A DNA stretch of 64,000 nucleotides from positions 56,986,775 to 57,050,774 of the forward strand of contig NC_086283.1 of the NCBI RefSeq assembly GCF_021018805.1, written 5' to 3'. The translations under genes were made by a program, and so were the position numbers. This DNA comes from Prinia subflava. Lineage: Eukaryota; Chordata; Aves; Passeriformes; Cisticolidae. Each line of letters begins with the position of its first letter. The stretch's first letter is position 1. The notes below the pieces were generated by a model that saw nothing but the letters and a program-made list of their open reading frames with translations, did not search any database and was not told the origin of the DNA. This document shows, in pieces, positions 26,491 to 39,700 of the stretch.

Positions 26491-28636
26491 TTTGTCACTG
26501 TGTCACCTCTCTAGGGCCTAAAACTGAACTCAGTGCTTGGATGAAGTCTGAGGGGCTCTGAGCTAAGGGGATTGTCCATCTCTCCTATACAATTAATCTG
26601 CCCTGTAGGACGTCTCAACTGAAAAGAAAAAAAAAAAAAGAGACAAGGTGGATCACAGCAAGAACAATGATATGGAGAACATGGCTTGCCTAAACTTAGT
26701 TTACTTAGTTGAGACCAGAAGACCATGTACCTCACTATCCTGCCTCCGAGACTAGACAAGAGTGTAAGGACATGGGAGGCACAAAGAGAGGGATTTTTGG
26801 GAATGATTCCCAGATTCCAGGAACTTGACTCTCTTGGATGAGGACTTCAGATTTAACAGCTCCTGAATCACTTTCTGTCCTTATGTTTATCAGATTGGTT
26901 TTGATCTCCATGCAAATCTTTACCATTTGCAAAGTCCTGTGATTAGGAGTTCCACAATGTATTTAACTAAATGATATATGAAAAAATACTTTTCCTATTT
27001 CAAACAGGGTTTATGTTTGAAACTGCCTCTTTCTGTTTTGTTGATGTTCCTTACTTTATTAATTCCCTAATAATTGTCTCTCTTTTCTAGTTATATGATG
27101 TACATGGGACTCCATCACATCCACCAGACTGCATGCCTTCAGCCATCTGTCTTGTTCTCTGTACTTTACCAAGAGCAGATGCAGGAACAAAAACTGAGAT
27201 GTTTTCTGTTTTCGTCTCCTTTTATTTCCCAAAAGTTCTTACCATTGAGTTTGCTGTTTGGGGGGAGCACCAGCCCTGCTCTATAGAGAGCTTTAAAACT
27301 CAAATGTATTGAAACCCATGTACCAGTAAAAACCATGAAATCCATGCACTGGTAAAGTTCAGGAAGAGTTTTTCATCTGTAATCTTCCAGTCCCTTTACC
27401 TCCACTCCAGTGTCCTGCCTTCTAAGCTTACCTAACCTGTTTTCCAGGAATACTCCTTTGGGGTATTTCAGTTCTGCTCTCATCTCCTTCCAATTGTGCC
27501 TAACACACTCCAAATTTTGGCCTTCTTTGTCACCAACACAGTGATAGGTCAATGAGGACCCATTTTTTTTTCTATTGAATGGAGAGTTTGATGGCATCTT
27601 TGTATTCCTTTCTTTCTGCAACTCTACTGATTGCTTTAGGCCTCCCATTTGCCCCAAACACCCAAACTTCTGCTTTTGGAGTAACTTACCTCAGCATGTC
27701 CATTCCCAAGAAAGCCGAGAGGCATTGAAGAACTGTGGAAAGAGAGAGCACATGAAGTGCAGAAAGAGTGAGGTATCCCCTCTGTGCACACAGTCACCTG
27801 TAACCTTCATTATGGTGGAGACCAACCTCCATGGACACTGTTTCACAGACTGTAAAACAGCTCCAGCATGAGCTGTAAGTCCACACTGGCATTACTGTTA
27901 TGGTGGGAATCAAATTTTTGTACTGGTGGAGTCAAATCAGTGCTGTCTTGAATCATTGTCCATGAAAAGGGAAAAAAAACAGTTTTCACTGTTTTTCCTG
28001 TCCCGGAGAGCAGCAAAATTGTTGAAAGTTGACATATAATTAGTCCAACAAAGTATAAAGGCCTCACTCTGGTTATATTTTTCTTCCTATCAATGCCTTT
28101 TTCTGTGCCTGGTGCAATGCTGTAATAATAGTCTGTCTCTGTTCTCTGTGAACAACAGATATGACTTTCTACCATTAAACTGATGTTGCCAGCCTTCCTC
28201 AAAAGGGTTCTGGCCTGTGGTGTGTTGTGGGTGAGGCCACTTCGTGAGGCAGCCTGTCAACACAGGCTGGCAAAAAGGCCAGAGCAGGTCTCACGTGTCC
28301 TGCACCCTATCTCACACTGGGACCACCTGATTTTACCAGCAACACAGCCTGGAAGAAAAAAATAAAAAAAAGACAACACCTTGTGTCCTGAGTAAAGACA
28401 TCAGATAAAACAACTCTGTAGATCAAGGAAAGAAAATTGTGAACATCTGGCATCTTTATGGTTCTGCCTTAGTTTTCATGTGTTTTCCTGAAAAAATTGA
28501 CCCATTGTATGATGTTTGAGTGTCCACATCTGTTCCACAGGGAGTCATTATAAGGATGGTCTAACAGCAGAGACTTATTTCAGTTATATCAAAGGAATGG
28601 TGCTGCTGAACAATCTTCAAGAACAGTAAATATTTC
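26491..28636. other. Unique sequence, no gene seen
   Basis: A 119-codon minus frame at 27843-28202 is present but resembles nothing I recognise. A short A run occurs at about 26625-26640. Confidence 0.5.
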
Positions 28637-29377
28637 GCAGAATCATAGAACGTTAAGGGACTGGAATGGACCTTAAAGATCATCTCATTCCCATGGGCAG
28701 GGACACCTCTCACTAGACCGTGTTGCTCAAGGCCTTATCCAACCTGGCTTTGAACAGCTTAGGGCATCCACAGCCTCCCTGGGCAACCTGTTCCAGTGTC
28801 TCACTACCTTTACAGGAAAGAATTTATTCCCAGTATCTAACCTACATTTCTCCTCTTTCAACTTGTACCCATTACTCCTTGCCCTATCACTAGAGTTCCT
28901 GATGAAGAGTCCCTCTCCAGCTTCCCAGTCGAGCCCTGTAGATACTGGAAGTCTGTTATGAGGTTTCCACACAGCCTTCTCTTTTCCAGGATGAACAGAC
29001 CCAACTTCCTCAGTCTATCTTCTTAGGGAAGGGGCTGTAGTCCCCTTCTCAACTTCCTGACCTGTCAGTGGACTCACTCCAACAGTCCCATGTCCATATG
29101 CAGGAGCCGCAGGGCTGGATGCAGGGTTCCAGGTGGGGTCTCAGCAGAGCAGAAGAGCAGAATCCCCTCCCTCTCCTGCTGCCCACGCTGCTTTGGATGC
29201 AGCCCAGGATCCCATTGCTCTTCAGGGATGTGAGTGCACATGGCTGGGTGATGTTGAATTTTCATCCACCGTCACCTCAAAGTCCATTTTGTCAGGGCTG
29301 CTGTCACTCACTTGTCCACCCAGCCTGCAGGTGTCTCTGAGATTGTCCTGGCCGAGGTGCAGGACCTTGCACCTCAC
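28637..29377 (-). mobile_element. CR1 LINE, 5'-truncated copy (subfamily A)
   Basis: Its 3' end is at the left (AGAATCATAGAACGTTAAGG on the + strand) with the GATCATCT motif. Reading on the minus strand, the remains of ORF2 include GLDWEAGEGLFIRNSSDRAR and NKFFPVKVVRHWNRLPREAV. It ends upstream at the CTGCACCTCGGCCAGGACAA region, a normal place for CR1 truncation. Its 3' sequence differs from the neighbour at 29380, so it is a different subfamily. Frames are interrupted. Confidence 0.9.
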
Positions 29378-29379
29378 TT

Positions 29380-30041
29380 TCACAGAACCACAGAATTACA
29401 GAATGGGCCAGGTTGGAAAGGACCACAGTCTCCTGGTCCAACCTCCCTGCTAAAGCAGAGTCTCCCTGGAGCACATGGCATAAGATCTCACCCAGATGGT
29501 TCTTAAATATCTCCAGTGATGGAGACTTCATAACCTGTCTGGTCAGTCTGTTCCAATTCATGTTCACCCACACAGTAAAGTTCTTCCTCATGTTCAGGTG
29601 GAACTTCCTATGCATCAGTTTCTGACCCTTGCCCCTTGTCCTGTTGCTGGGCACCACTAAGATCTTGGCTTCATACTCTGACACCTTTCCTCCAGATATT
29701 CATATACATTGATAAGGTCCCCTCTCAGTCATCTCTTCTCAAGACTGAACAGGTCAAGCTCCCTCATCCTTTCCTCACAAGTGAGGTTCTCCTCTCACCC
29801 CATCGTCACTGCTTCCCCTGAACCCACTCCAGGAACCCCCTGTCTCTCTTGTCCTGAGGAGCCCAGAACTGGACACAGCACTCCAGTTGTGCCCTACCAG
29901 AGCTGAGCAGAGGGACAGGATCATTTCCCTTGACCTGAAGGCAATGCTCTTCCTAGTGCACCCCAGGATCCCACTGTCCCTCTTGATTCCCACACTGCTT
30001 GTTGTCCACCAGGACCCCCAGGTCCTTCTCCACAGAGCTGC
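29380..30041 (-). mobile_element. CR1 LINE, 5'-truncated copy (subfamily B)
   Basis: The + strand starts with CACAGAACCACAGAATTACA (reverse of the CR1 3' end) and finishes with the complement of AGCTCTGTGGAGAAGGACCT, where the copy is truncated. On the minus strand, segments such as HRKFHLNMRKNFTVWVNMNW and SREMILSLCSALVGHNWSAV are visible. It matches the same portion of CR1 as the + strand copy at 8.2-9.0 kb and begins two or three bases from the end of the preceding CR1. Confidence 0.92.
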
Positions 30042-33000
30042 TATTTCTTGGAGGTGAACATTGTCATTTCCTTACTGATTACCACAAGGCATCTATGGAT
30101 GTTAGAGTAAATAGTAACTAATTGACCATGCAAAACCACAGATGACTGAAGAAGCTGACTCATATCCCACCTTTTTGTTTAAACTTGCTTTAAATTCTTC
30201 ACATTTTTGACTGGTAAGAACAAAGATAAACTGCTTTAAATGTAACCACAACCTGTAAACATTACATGCAATGTCTGAAGCATGGTTTGGATTTTCTTTT
30301 GGGTGAATGGGGGCAGCGTCAACTGAGGCTGAGAGGTTGGATCAGCAGTTTCCAAGTCATGAGCATTTCCTTCCTGAAAAAGAAAAATGCCAGAGGGTTT
30401 CTGCAGAATGAAGAAGAACAAAACAGCTGTCTTAAGGCCAAAAGGTGTGTACTGATGAACTGGAAGAAATGGACATGCAAGGGGGAATTTTGCTGGAAGA
30501 ATGTTTAAATTCTTAAAGAACACAGAAGTAAGACAAAACAGGCTTCTTATTGTGATCTCTAGTCCAAAATGCAGATAATTACATGTTTTGAAAATATCCT
30601 CCTAAACAAATGAATGAAAGATAATAAACACATGGGAGTGAGAAAGCTCCTCCCCTCTTGAGCAAATTTTGCATTTGCACAGAGCTACACTAGAACCACA
30701 AGAGATTAAACACTACTCCCCAAATATTTCAGACACCAAAAGCTTCTGAATGTTGATGCTTCTATCTTTCTTCAGCCTGCTCACTGGATCCACCCCTTCC
30801 AGATCCTCAGGCAATTTGATTGCAGAGTGTGGGGTCAGCCTGGATGCTAGGCACTCTTCTGCTCCAAGGGAAGTCACAGCACAGTTTCTTTCTCTTCATA
30901 ACATTACAGCCTGCCAAAACCATTAGCTTACCTGAGAAACTACAATGAGTTCAGAAGAGTGACTTTTCAAAACCAGGCCTGCCTTCTCAGTTGTTCATAT
31001 TGAATAGCATTTGATTTGATTGCTTTGCTGATCCTTAACTATTTTGATTTTATCACAGCAACTCTTGCTAGTTAATTATTCCCTCCAAACTAGTGCAGCT
31101 TATCCTCTCTCTCACAGCACTTTACTGAGGATCTCTCATTACTTACTCATTTTTGCCAGAACACTGGGATCTGTATCAATGTGACTTATTTTCTTAAGGT
31201 GTCCCTGACCATCAGACACTTCATCAGATTCTTTAATATCTTTTGCATCCTGTTGCTGTAGACAAGGCATGCACCTGCTGGGCCATCTGCCATTGCAGAC
31301 TGCAATTCAACCCACGCACACAAGAGATTTCTTTATACATTGCTTTGCACTTTGTTAAATGGTAACTGTCTGTACAGTGAGGCTCTAGTAAGGTTTTTCA
31401 GAAGGTGTTTGAAAAACACAGGCTAAACCTGATTTTTTCCTGCCATTAACTTGAGAGGACTCCAGTTCTGCCTCCAGAAGCTGAAAGGAGCACATGGGAA
31501 AGCCTGCAAGGCAGCATGGCATGCTAGTGCTGCTCGTCTTGCAGCCAGGGAAAGGGAGCACAGTGGCACTAGACAGCCTGGATTTTCAGGACTCTTGCAC
31601 AGAGTACAGAAGTGCTTCCATTCCTTTCCTGACAATTTTCTTTTTTGTTCCCTGCCTCTGTCTCATGATTTGGTTTTTGTTCATATTTCTGGGATGGCAC
31701 AAAAAAGCCATGCTGTAATCATCTGATACTTGCATTAATTTTTGGCTTGCTGCTTATTTTTTCTCTCCTTCTCTTTGTCCCTCAAAAGTCAGCCTACTGA
31801 GAAGTTGTTTTGGAGGTTTCTTAGGTAAGTCAGATAAATACCCAGCTTTCTGTCAAGCTCCCAAGCCCTTGAATTCACAATATTTTGTTTTCCAATTTCT
31901 TTGCAGTATTGGCTGAGAGTAGAATGCCCCCAGTGTTTGTTGCTTACCATGACCCTGCAACACTGAGAACTGTACAGCTGAGTTTAGTGCTTGCAAGTAA
32001 ATTGTCTTTAATTTCTTTACCCTGTCTAAGAAGAGAGCATCTTCTCTGAGAGAAGAAAATTGTAGGTATTGTTTTGGTAATTTTTAATGTAATGTAGTGG
32101 AAGTGTGCATTCCCCAGGGGTAATGTTCTTGAATGACTTACTTGCATAGTCTCTCAAGGTGCTTTGGAGTTGGTTGTTTTGGTCAGTGTCCTTGGGAAAC
32201 TGATCCCTTGTGAAGAAATTTGACCAAAATATCTTCTCTTAGTTTTCTTTGTTCAATATTGTTTTGTTGCTGTCACTAGTGCTGTCCTACAACCACTCAC
32301 AGTGGGAGCACAGCACAACCCAGAATATTTCAAGGAAATAGCTTTCACTGACAGATTATTACAAGTCATCAGGATGTGGTCAATTGTATTCTCTTTTCTT
32401 TTGGTATAGAGTCTTTTTCTCTGGAGATACCACATAAACTTAATGAATGTTAATAGGAGTCTGACACATTTACCTGCAGAATGAAACCTTATAGAAGACA
32501 GAATATTTAATACCCCTTGACAGAGAATAGAGGTCAGTGTGGAGTGGAAAACCAGTGGCTGTTGTCTGCCCTCTGATTAGGTTCAGACCTTGGTTTTGGT
32601 TATAAATGTTACATTCCCATTTCCAGATATATACTTTAAGAATTTGGTTACTAGTCCTGTAGCTGAGGTGGTGACTCTAGATTACCAAATTCTCTTCAGC
32701 AGCTGTGGTGAATAGTTCGAGAGCAAACTACAGCATTAAATGGGTTTGCATAATGAGCCCATATAGAGCTATACATAGCAATCAAATTAACAAATACCAC
32801 TTTCATATGCTCCCCTATTACCAACATATTTGCAGACTTTCTGTGGGTTAATCATGAACAGGCAAAGGTCTGAGCTTGTGGAATAGCACATTCATTGTCA
32901 ATTATAACTCATGAATAAACTTGCAGGAGGAATTGCCATTAAAATACTTTCTTTCTCTGCTCAATGAGGTGCTCCCACAACTTTCAGAGCTTTACTAGCA

Positions 33001-33380
33001 AGCTGTATAGAACCAGTACATTTAGGGTAATAGAATTCCTGTCTTGGCTCTGTTTTGAATGTTTTATGAGTCAATTAAAACCACTTGAAAGAATTTAGTG
33101 ACAGAGGCACCACACATTTTATTCCCTGACAACTGTGTTCTGCATTGTTTTCATAGGGGTAGGATTAATGAAGGTTTTTTAAAAACTTTGCCCCAAAAGG
33201 AAGTACCCAAATTCCAGTTATTTGTGTTTCTTAAGCACTGAAACTTGGCAGTACAGCATGTAGGAATTTTTCAATGAACCAAGAGGACATTAAATATACA
33301 TGTATTCAGGTCTTCAAGCACTCTGAAGTATTGTTTTTACTGGTATCTGTGTGGCCTCACAGCACCTTCTGAGTTGTATT

Positions 33381-33410
33381 TTGTGTGTGTGTGTATGTGT
33401 GTGTATGTGA
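33381..33410 (+). repeat. (GT)n microsatellite, interrupted
   Basis: GT units interrupted by two TATG variants. Confidence 0.9.
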
Positions 33411-33892
33411 CCTGAGAATCTGGAAAGAGTTCTGCCTAAAGAATATTTCACGAAGGTTTTATCCGCAGAGGAAATCACACCAGTCTGATTACATCAGAGC
33501 ACTTAGACTGCTGAGGCTCTCCCACCTGACTCTATGTTCAGTCTTCCTTTAGAAAGGGAAGAATTAGTCAACAAACAGAAAACTAGTTGTTATCTACATA
33601 TTTTAAACTAGGAATCAACTGGAAGTAGCCATGGTGTGTTAGGAACAAATTTTCAGGCATGAAAATCACTATTTCCATGGCCTTAAAAAGTGCGATCCTA
33701 AATTTCAGTCCCCAGGGGTCTGACCTCTGGAGTTTTCTTCAACTTTCACATTATAGTCACTGCCTTCCTCACCACATCTTTTGCCAAACAAAGTTATATT
33801 TAGCCTTTTGTCTGATATTTTGTGCTGAATTCATTTTTCCCACCACCATTGTTCAACCCATATTACCGTCATTTGTGATTTTGTAAAGCCAT

Positions 33893-33984
33893 TAAAACAA
33901 CAAACAAACAAAAGCAATCAAAACAAAAAAGCAAACAAGCAACAACAACAAACAACAAAACCAAGCAAAAAAACAACAACAAAA
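33893..33984 (+). repeat. (CAAA)/(CAA) simple repeat
   Basis: About 90 bases made only of A and C with a few G and T, in irregular CAAA, CAA and GCAAA units. Confidence 0.9.
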
Positions 33985-36088
33985 GACCCAAACCACAACT
34001 TTTTAAAATGTAGTTTTAACTCCGCTGTGGCAAACTTTTATTAGGTTTAAGGCTGTACACCTTTGTAATTTCTGATGCTGCAAAATTAGGAACTATGAGA
34101 CAGTGACAGTGAGGATCCAGTCTCTGTTACCGTGACAGAGAGCTAAGGCAACAGGACTTAACATCATGTCTCTGCATTTGTGGGAGAACTGGAAGTATTT
34201 AGTCTGGGAAGAAGTAGCAAGCTCCTGTGAACTCTAAACCAGCACTCACAGATCACTAAAGTCACTGCTTGCTTTTTGAAACATAATGAAGGCTTATAGT
34301 GACCTGAAGCCTTAGACACTTGTTTGATTGAATGCAAAGTTAAAGAATACTGAACTAGTCCTATCGGGTCAAACTAAAGTCTCATCCAGCTTAATATCCA
34401 TTTTCTAATACTGGCCAGGATCAGGCTCCTAAAGGAAATTATAAGAACTAGGTATGTGGAGAGCAATTTTCTGGATTTATGCCCCCCAACTCCTGTATTT
34501 TAGCCAGATACTATGTTCCTAGGATAACTACTGAGTCCCTAGATATGTTTGGGGTACATTCCTCCTTCTGTCCATTCCTCTCCCCCTCATCTTTCCTATC
34601 TGCTGTGGTTGGCAGGGTTCAAAAGAGACAAATACACAGTTTCACACTGGTCTGTCTGCAGGTAAACCCCACCTCCACCCTACTCACCACTGCACTGTGT
34701 TAAACACAATTTCAAAACATTATTTTTTGAGGCCTGAAATAACTGGATTTCCCTGGGCTTTAATTTACCACTTGACTAGTTTCCTATTTAACCTTTCACT
34801 TCAATCCTTATTTCACAGCATGAAATGATACCCCTGCACACCATATTTCTCTTCTTGAGGCAATCCTACCAAAATTATCTCTTGCTTGGATGTGATGGGA
34901 AATGCATGCAACTTTCTGAAACAACTCAGTGAAAACAACATATTGCTCATAGAAAATTCTCAGTAAAGGTTGCAGCTGAGAAACTTTGATAGGAGGAATG
35001 GCATATCAGACACACTTTACCCAAAGTTCTACTTATTTAGAAAGGAAAAGGCATGAAAACTTTCTGAAAGAACAATTTTTCCCAAACCCCATTTGTGAAA
35101 GGTACCTAAGTGTGTGTCTGGCTTTAAGCAAATGAGTTGTTATAAAAATACTCTTGTGCCTGATATAATGCCTGCTAAACTATGGATTTTACCAGGGACA
35201 CTGCAATTAATCACACACATTTTTGGAGCCTGAGCTAAAGAGTCAAGATATTCTAGCTATCCATATAAATGTCTTACACAGATAAGGTATAGCAGGGAAT
35301 CTTACCATTGTTTCAGACTTTGATTAGACACATCTTTGTTTTCTTGCTGGATGAAAAACTTTAGAACAAAACTGCAGTATTGTGCATCCTCCCAACACTC
35401 TATTTATTCATTTTGCTTGGGATTTAAATAAGAAGAGTTATGGGGAAGACAAAGCCCACACAGAGAGCCCTCTCCCTATCAGCAATATATTTTTATTTAC
35501 AGCTGGTCATCTAACTGATTTTCATGAGGAGCAAAAGCTCCAATTGAATCAGGGCAGTTCTGGAATGGCTGTGAACATGTGTGTTTGAGTAGGTATGTAC
35601 ATTGGGGAAGGCTCATCCTTCATTTTGTATATTAATGATGTAATGGATCCAAACAATTTCTGCATTTAACTGCAGGACTTTTAGCTGAACTCTCAGTGAA
35701 ATCCATACAAAAAAATGTATATCTGCATGTGTGGTCTATGGTGCTAGAGTTTTTGATATGTTTAAACAAGAGAATATCCTTAGTTACTCTAGTCTAAGTT
35801 GTCTCACCATGTACTGGGATGGAGACAAAGAAAGAAAAGTATGGTTCTGGTATGAAAGCTTCTGTGAAAGAAAGGGTGGTTTTAATTCCAGTTCCTGCTC
35901 TCTGAAGTATTTCACCAGTCCAAAAATTCTGGCAAAGCTGCCTAAGAGCCTGACTGTCTCCTGAGAGATGTGTACTTGCACCTCTTCAGGCACATGAAGA
36001 AATTGAGCTCAGGTTTCTCCTTCTTGGGGAGAGGACATTTGCCACTGCTGAACTGCAGAAGGGAGGCAGTCCTTTGTTACAATCCTTT

Positions 36089-36733
36089 TCAAACGGTATC
36101 TTTCTCTGGTGTTTTTGTTTCACTCTGGGGCTGTGAAGGCACCTCCTTGCAGCATGGAGTTGAAAGCCTCCAAAGCTTCAGTGAGAAATCCTGTTTGATT
36201 GTTAACACTTTGTTAGTTTCTTGCTTAGCTGACATAGTAGTTGTGATTCTCACCTTTAGACACTGCATGCTCCTCAGGTTATGAACATGGAGCCTGTGTG
36301 TGCCTGACTCAAGGTACTGTGTTGATGACCAGATTGTGGTGAGTTTGGAGCTCCAAAGCTGAGAGCTTCTTGCTTGGTCTAAATACACCCTAAGTCCTGT
36401 TCCCCTTGTAAGGAAAGAAGCTAGCAGCTTTGCCACACTCCCACAGGGGTGCTTTGAAGACGATATATCTTGGAGATTGCATACTAGTGAGATAATCTCA
36501 TAGAGAAGGCTGTAAACACCTTGGATGATGGTGTGGGCAGAACACGCTCCAGAGTGCTCGTAGTGCTCTGATTTATTCCAAAAGGAAGATGGTTTCTTTG
36601 TAGAGCCTGTGGAGGAAAAGCAGCACAGAGTGAAGCCTTGGAGACCCCTCAGCCAGCTGATTTCATCAGGGACACTGGGATAATAACACACCTTGGTAAA
36701 TTGCACCCTGCCAGGAGTATAAATTTTGCCCAT
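36089..36733 (-). other. Unexplained 214-codon open frame
   Basis: An ATG-initiated minus-strand frame of 214 codons lies in sequence that is neither GC-rich nor low complexity. The translation (starting MGKIYTPGRV) shows no signal peptide, membrane segment or domain I recognise, and the start context is weak (T at -3, G at +4). A good acceptor-like TTTTCCTCCACAG sits inside it on the minus strand near 36603-36615. It may be chance, a worn element, or a lineage-specific exon. I do not call it a gene. Confidence 0.25.
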
Positions 36734-39700
36734 GAAATATGGCAGGGATACATGCTGGTGCCAGTGCTCTCTCAGTCAGCTTACTGCAGGACAGGCCACT
36801 CGTGGCTGCAGCAGAAGGGGCTTGTGAGGAATCAGAGAAGCCAGAACTCTACTGTCCTCACAGTGTAAGACCACACAAGGCATACCTGTGTGACATGATG
36901 GCCCAGACATAGAAATAGCACTACCTGGGCAGGGCACGCTTTGAGATTGCTGACCATGAGAATGCATGAGAATTGGAAGGGGCTGGGACTAGCATTCATT
37001 CTGAGATGTGTCACCACAGAGATGAGGGTACTGATTTGTGATGGGGTACAAATTAACCATGGATTTATGCACAGAGAGTGCCAGTCTAATTTGGAGGACC
37101 TTTTGGTCCCTCACCAGGGACAATGCACCAGAACAATGGGGATTATCATGCTTGGCCACTAAACTCTTGCCCACAGAGATGAAAATCAGTTTGGATCCAA
37201 AAAAGCTATGTATTTAATGTTAATTTGTTAAACCACATTAAAGCTGTGTTTCAGCATTTTTAATCAAAGGTGCTTTTAATGTGATTAGACTTCTTTACCT
37301 TATCAAGTGAATAGATCTGAACCTAATGTCATTTTTTTTGGTCTTGAATTATAATACCCACACAGAAATTGAATGAGGTTTTAATATACATTTAAAAAAT
37401 TAATTTGGATATACTTGCATGAGAGCAGAATGTCTGGACTGAACATGAGTCAGTGGAGACACATCAGTGAAGGGAGAGAGCTGTCAATCTTCAGAGCAGT
37501 CCTCACTGCCAGTGCTGGAATAGTTCAGATTCAAAAAGGGAAAGCCAAATTATTCCTATTAATAGATTTTCACCTTCTATGCCTTTTTGCTCAGTTATTT
37601 TCAGAGGCCAAAGCCTGTTATAACTAAGTTATAACTAATGATGTATTTCAGGGGTGTAGTAGTCTGTAGAGACATTCAGCCCACACCAAACAGCATCAAT
37701 GTCTTGCACATTAATGGGGCTAGCACTGTGTGTGCTTGTATATGTATATATTCATAGTTGGGACTGAATGATGTAAAAAGTTCTGAAACATTAGACGTTA
37801 AAGTACCCATTTATCTTGCTGTGAAAGTTGCCTGAAGTTTCACAAATTGAGTCTGTATAAATTGTTGGCACATTGGAGGCTATCAGGTCTTGTTTTATAG
37901 CAACGTATATACAGATACATGTACAAACAACTCTGAAATTCCTGAAAAGAGACGTTAATGGGACGTCATCACTTGTCACAAGTGCTGCTGTTGCCAAAGA
38001 TGTTGCCTTGACCTTTAAACCACTATTAGGATACTTCTGTGTAATCAAGATTTGCATCTTCAAAATGTCAGTAGAACAAAAGGTACTGTTGTCCTGACTC
38101 AGCTGAGTTGATGTCAAAGACCTGGTGCTCAGCTGCTGACAAAATCTAGTCAAACTTAAGATAAGGTAGTGTTTCATTCACAGTTATGTTTACAATACAT
38201 CGTTCCCATTTCATTCTGTTGAGGATGACAGTTCTTACTCTTTTCTTGTTACCAGTGGAGGACAATAGGCAGTTTTGAATTCATGCATATTGTTTTCCAC
38301 TTGTCTTCATGGGTTTTAAGGAGCACAAAATTAGGAAAAAGAAAATGGCAGTCCCCAGTTTAGGGAAGAATGAGAACAGGATTAAACCATGAATTTATTT
38401 ATCAATTCAGGGACTGATTTTGTTAAATAAGTACATTTTCTGTACAGAAAAAATATCGTCTTGAACCATTTTTTTTTTCTCTCTTGGTAAGGCATTCAAG
38501 GTATTCCTAATTATACCGCCTTTGGTCAGTGTATTTGTAAAAATGAACTTAGAAACAAAAGAAAATCAGATTGTTGAAATCATATTCAACTGTTTGTTAC
38601 TCTGGAACATGCTTTGTTTATTTTTTTTTTTTATTCATCTTTCTCTTCTAGCTTGCATTATATTTTGCAGAGGTGTATATATGAGTGAAATATTAGACAT
38701 AGCAGCATTCTGCACACGATATAAGTAAGTTCACAGTGCAGAGGTCCAGAAGAGCCAGATACCAATAATGAGATGAGCTTGGGCATAGGCAGAGCTTAGT
38801 TTTTGTACTGAAGAAGTTGACATGAAAATAGCAAAGAGATGTAAAAGCTCCATACACAATCTCTGCGTGGGTATTGGTGACAAGTAGGCAGCACACCTTT
38901 CTTCTGCCTGTCCTATGATAAACTGATGTACATGAACGTTTGCTGTTCTGCAAGTAACTGTGCAATTTTTGTGAGATTGTGCAACATGTCTGAGCTACAG
39001 TTCCCGTTCCACTGAAATTATGTAAATGCTCCCATCTCTCTAGCTCCAGAAGTCCAAAGTGGCCCTTGACTATAGGAAGAGATAAAATACTTCAAGATCT
39101 GGAAATATTACAGTAGGTTGGACTGTGCTGTACTAGCTCAGAAGATTGATGTACACTGGGCATTTTCTGACCAATTTCTGGCAAACCAGCTCTTTTACCA
39201 CAGTTCTGCAACTGAGGGGGTAAAATGGCTGGGTTAACATGGTGTTAAATCAGCTGCTATCCACTCTGTTGAAATATCTCACACATGGAAACAGCAGAGA
39301 AGGAGAGGCAGATTTATGTGCGGTAAGCAATACCACCTTCTTTGGCATTGGTGTATACAGGAGTAAATCACACCCTTCAGCTGTGGATCTATGACACATT
39401 GTATAAAAAGAATTATAATCTTTCTTCTCGGAATAATAGGTTTATTTCTGGAACAGATTTCGGGTATGTTTTTCTGAGAAATCTCCCACTTCTAAAAGAC
39501 AAGGTGCAGGAATTCATCTGGAGTTTCATTTGTAGTCATTTTGAACGCATTCTTTGGCTGCAGAGGTCCTTCCACAGCATCTCACCCTCAAGAACAGGGT
39601 CTTTGGTGGGGGGGCACCCTGTGTCTTGCTCATGGTGCCTCAGACCTGATAACTCCCTGGAATGATGGTTTAATACTGATGAACACATCTTGAAGACAAT

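Larger units (their letters stand above)
30042..36088. other. Unique AT-rich sequence, no gene seen
   Basis: Holds the GT and CAAA simple repeats listed separately. No coding or RNA gene pattern is visible. Confidence 0.5.
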
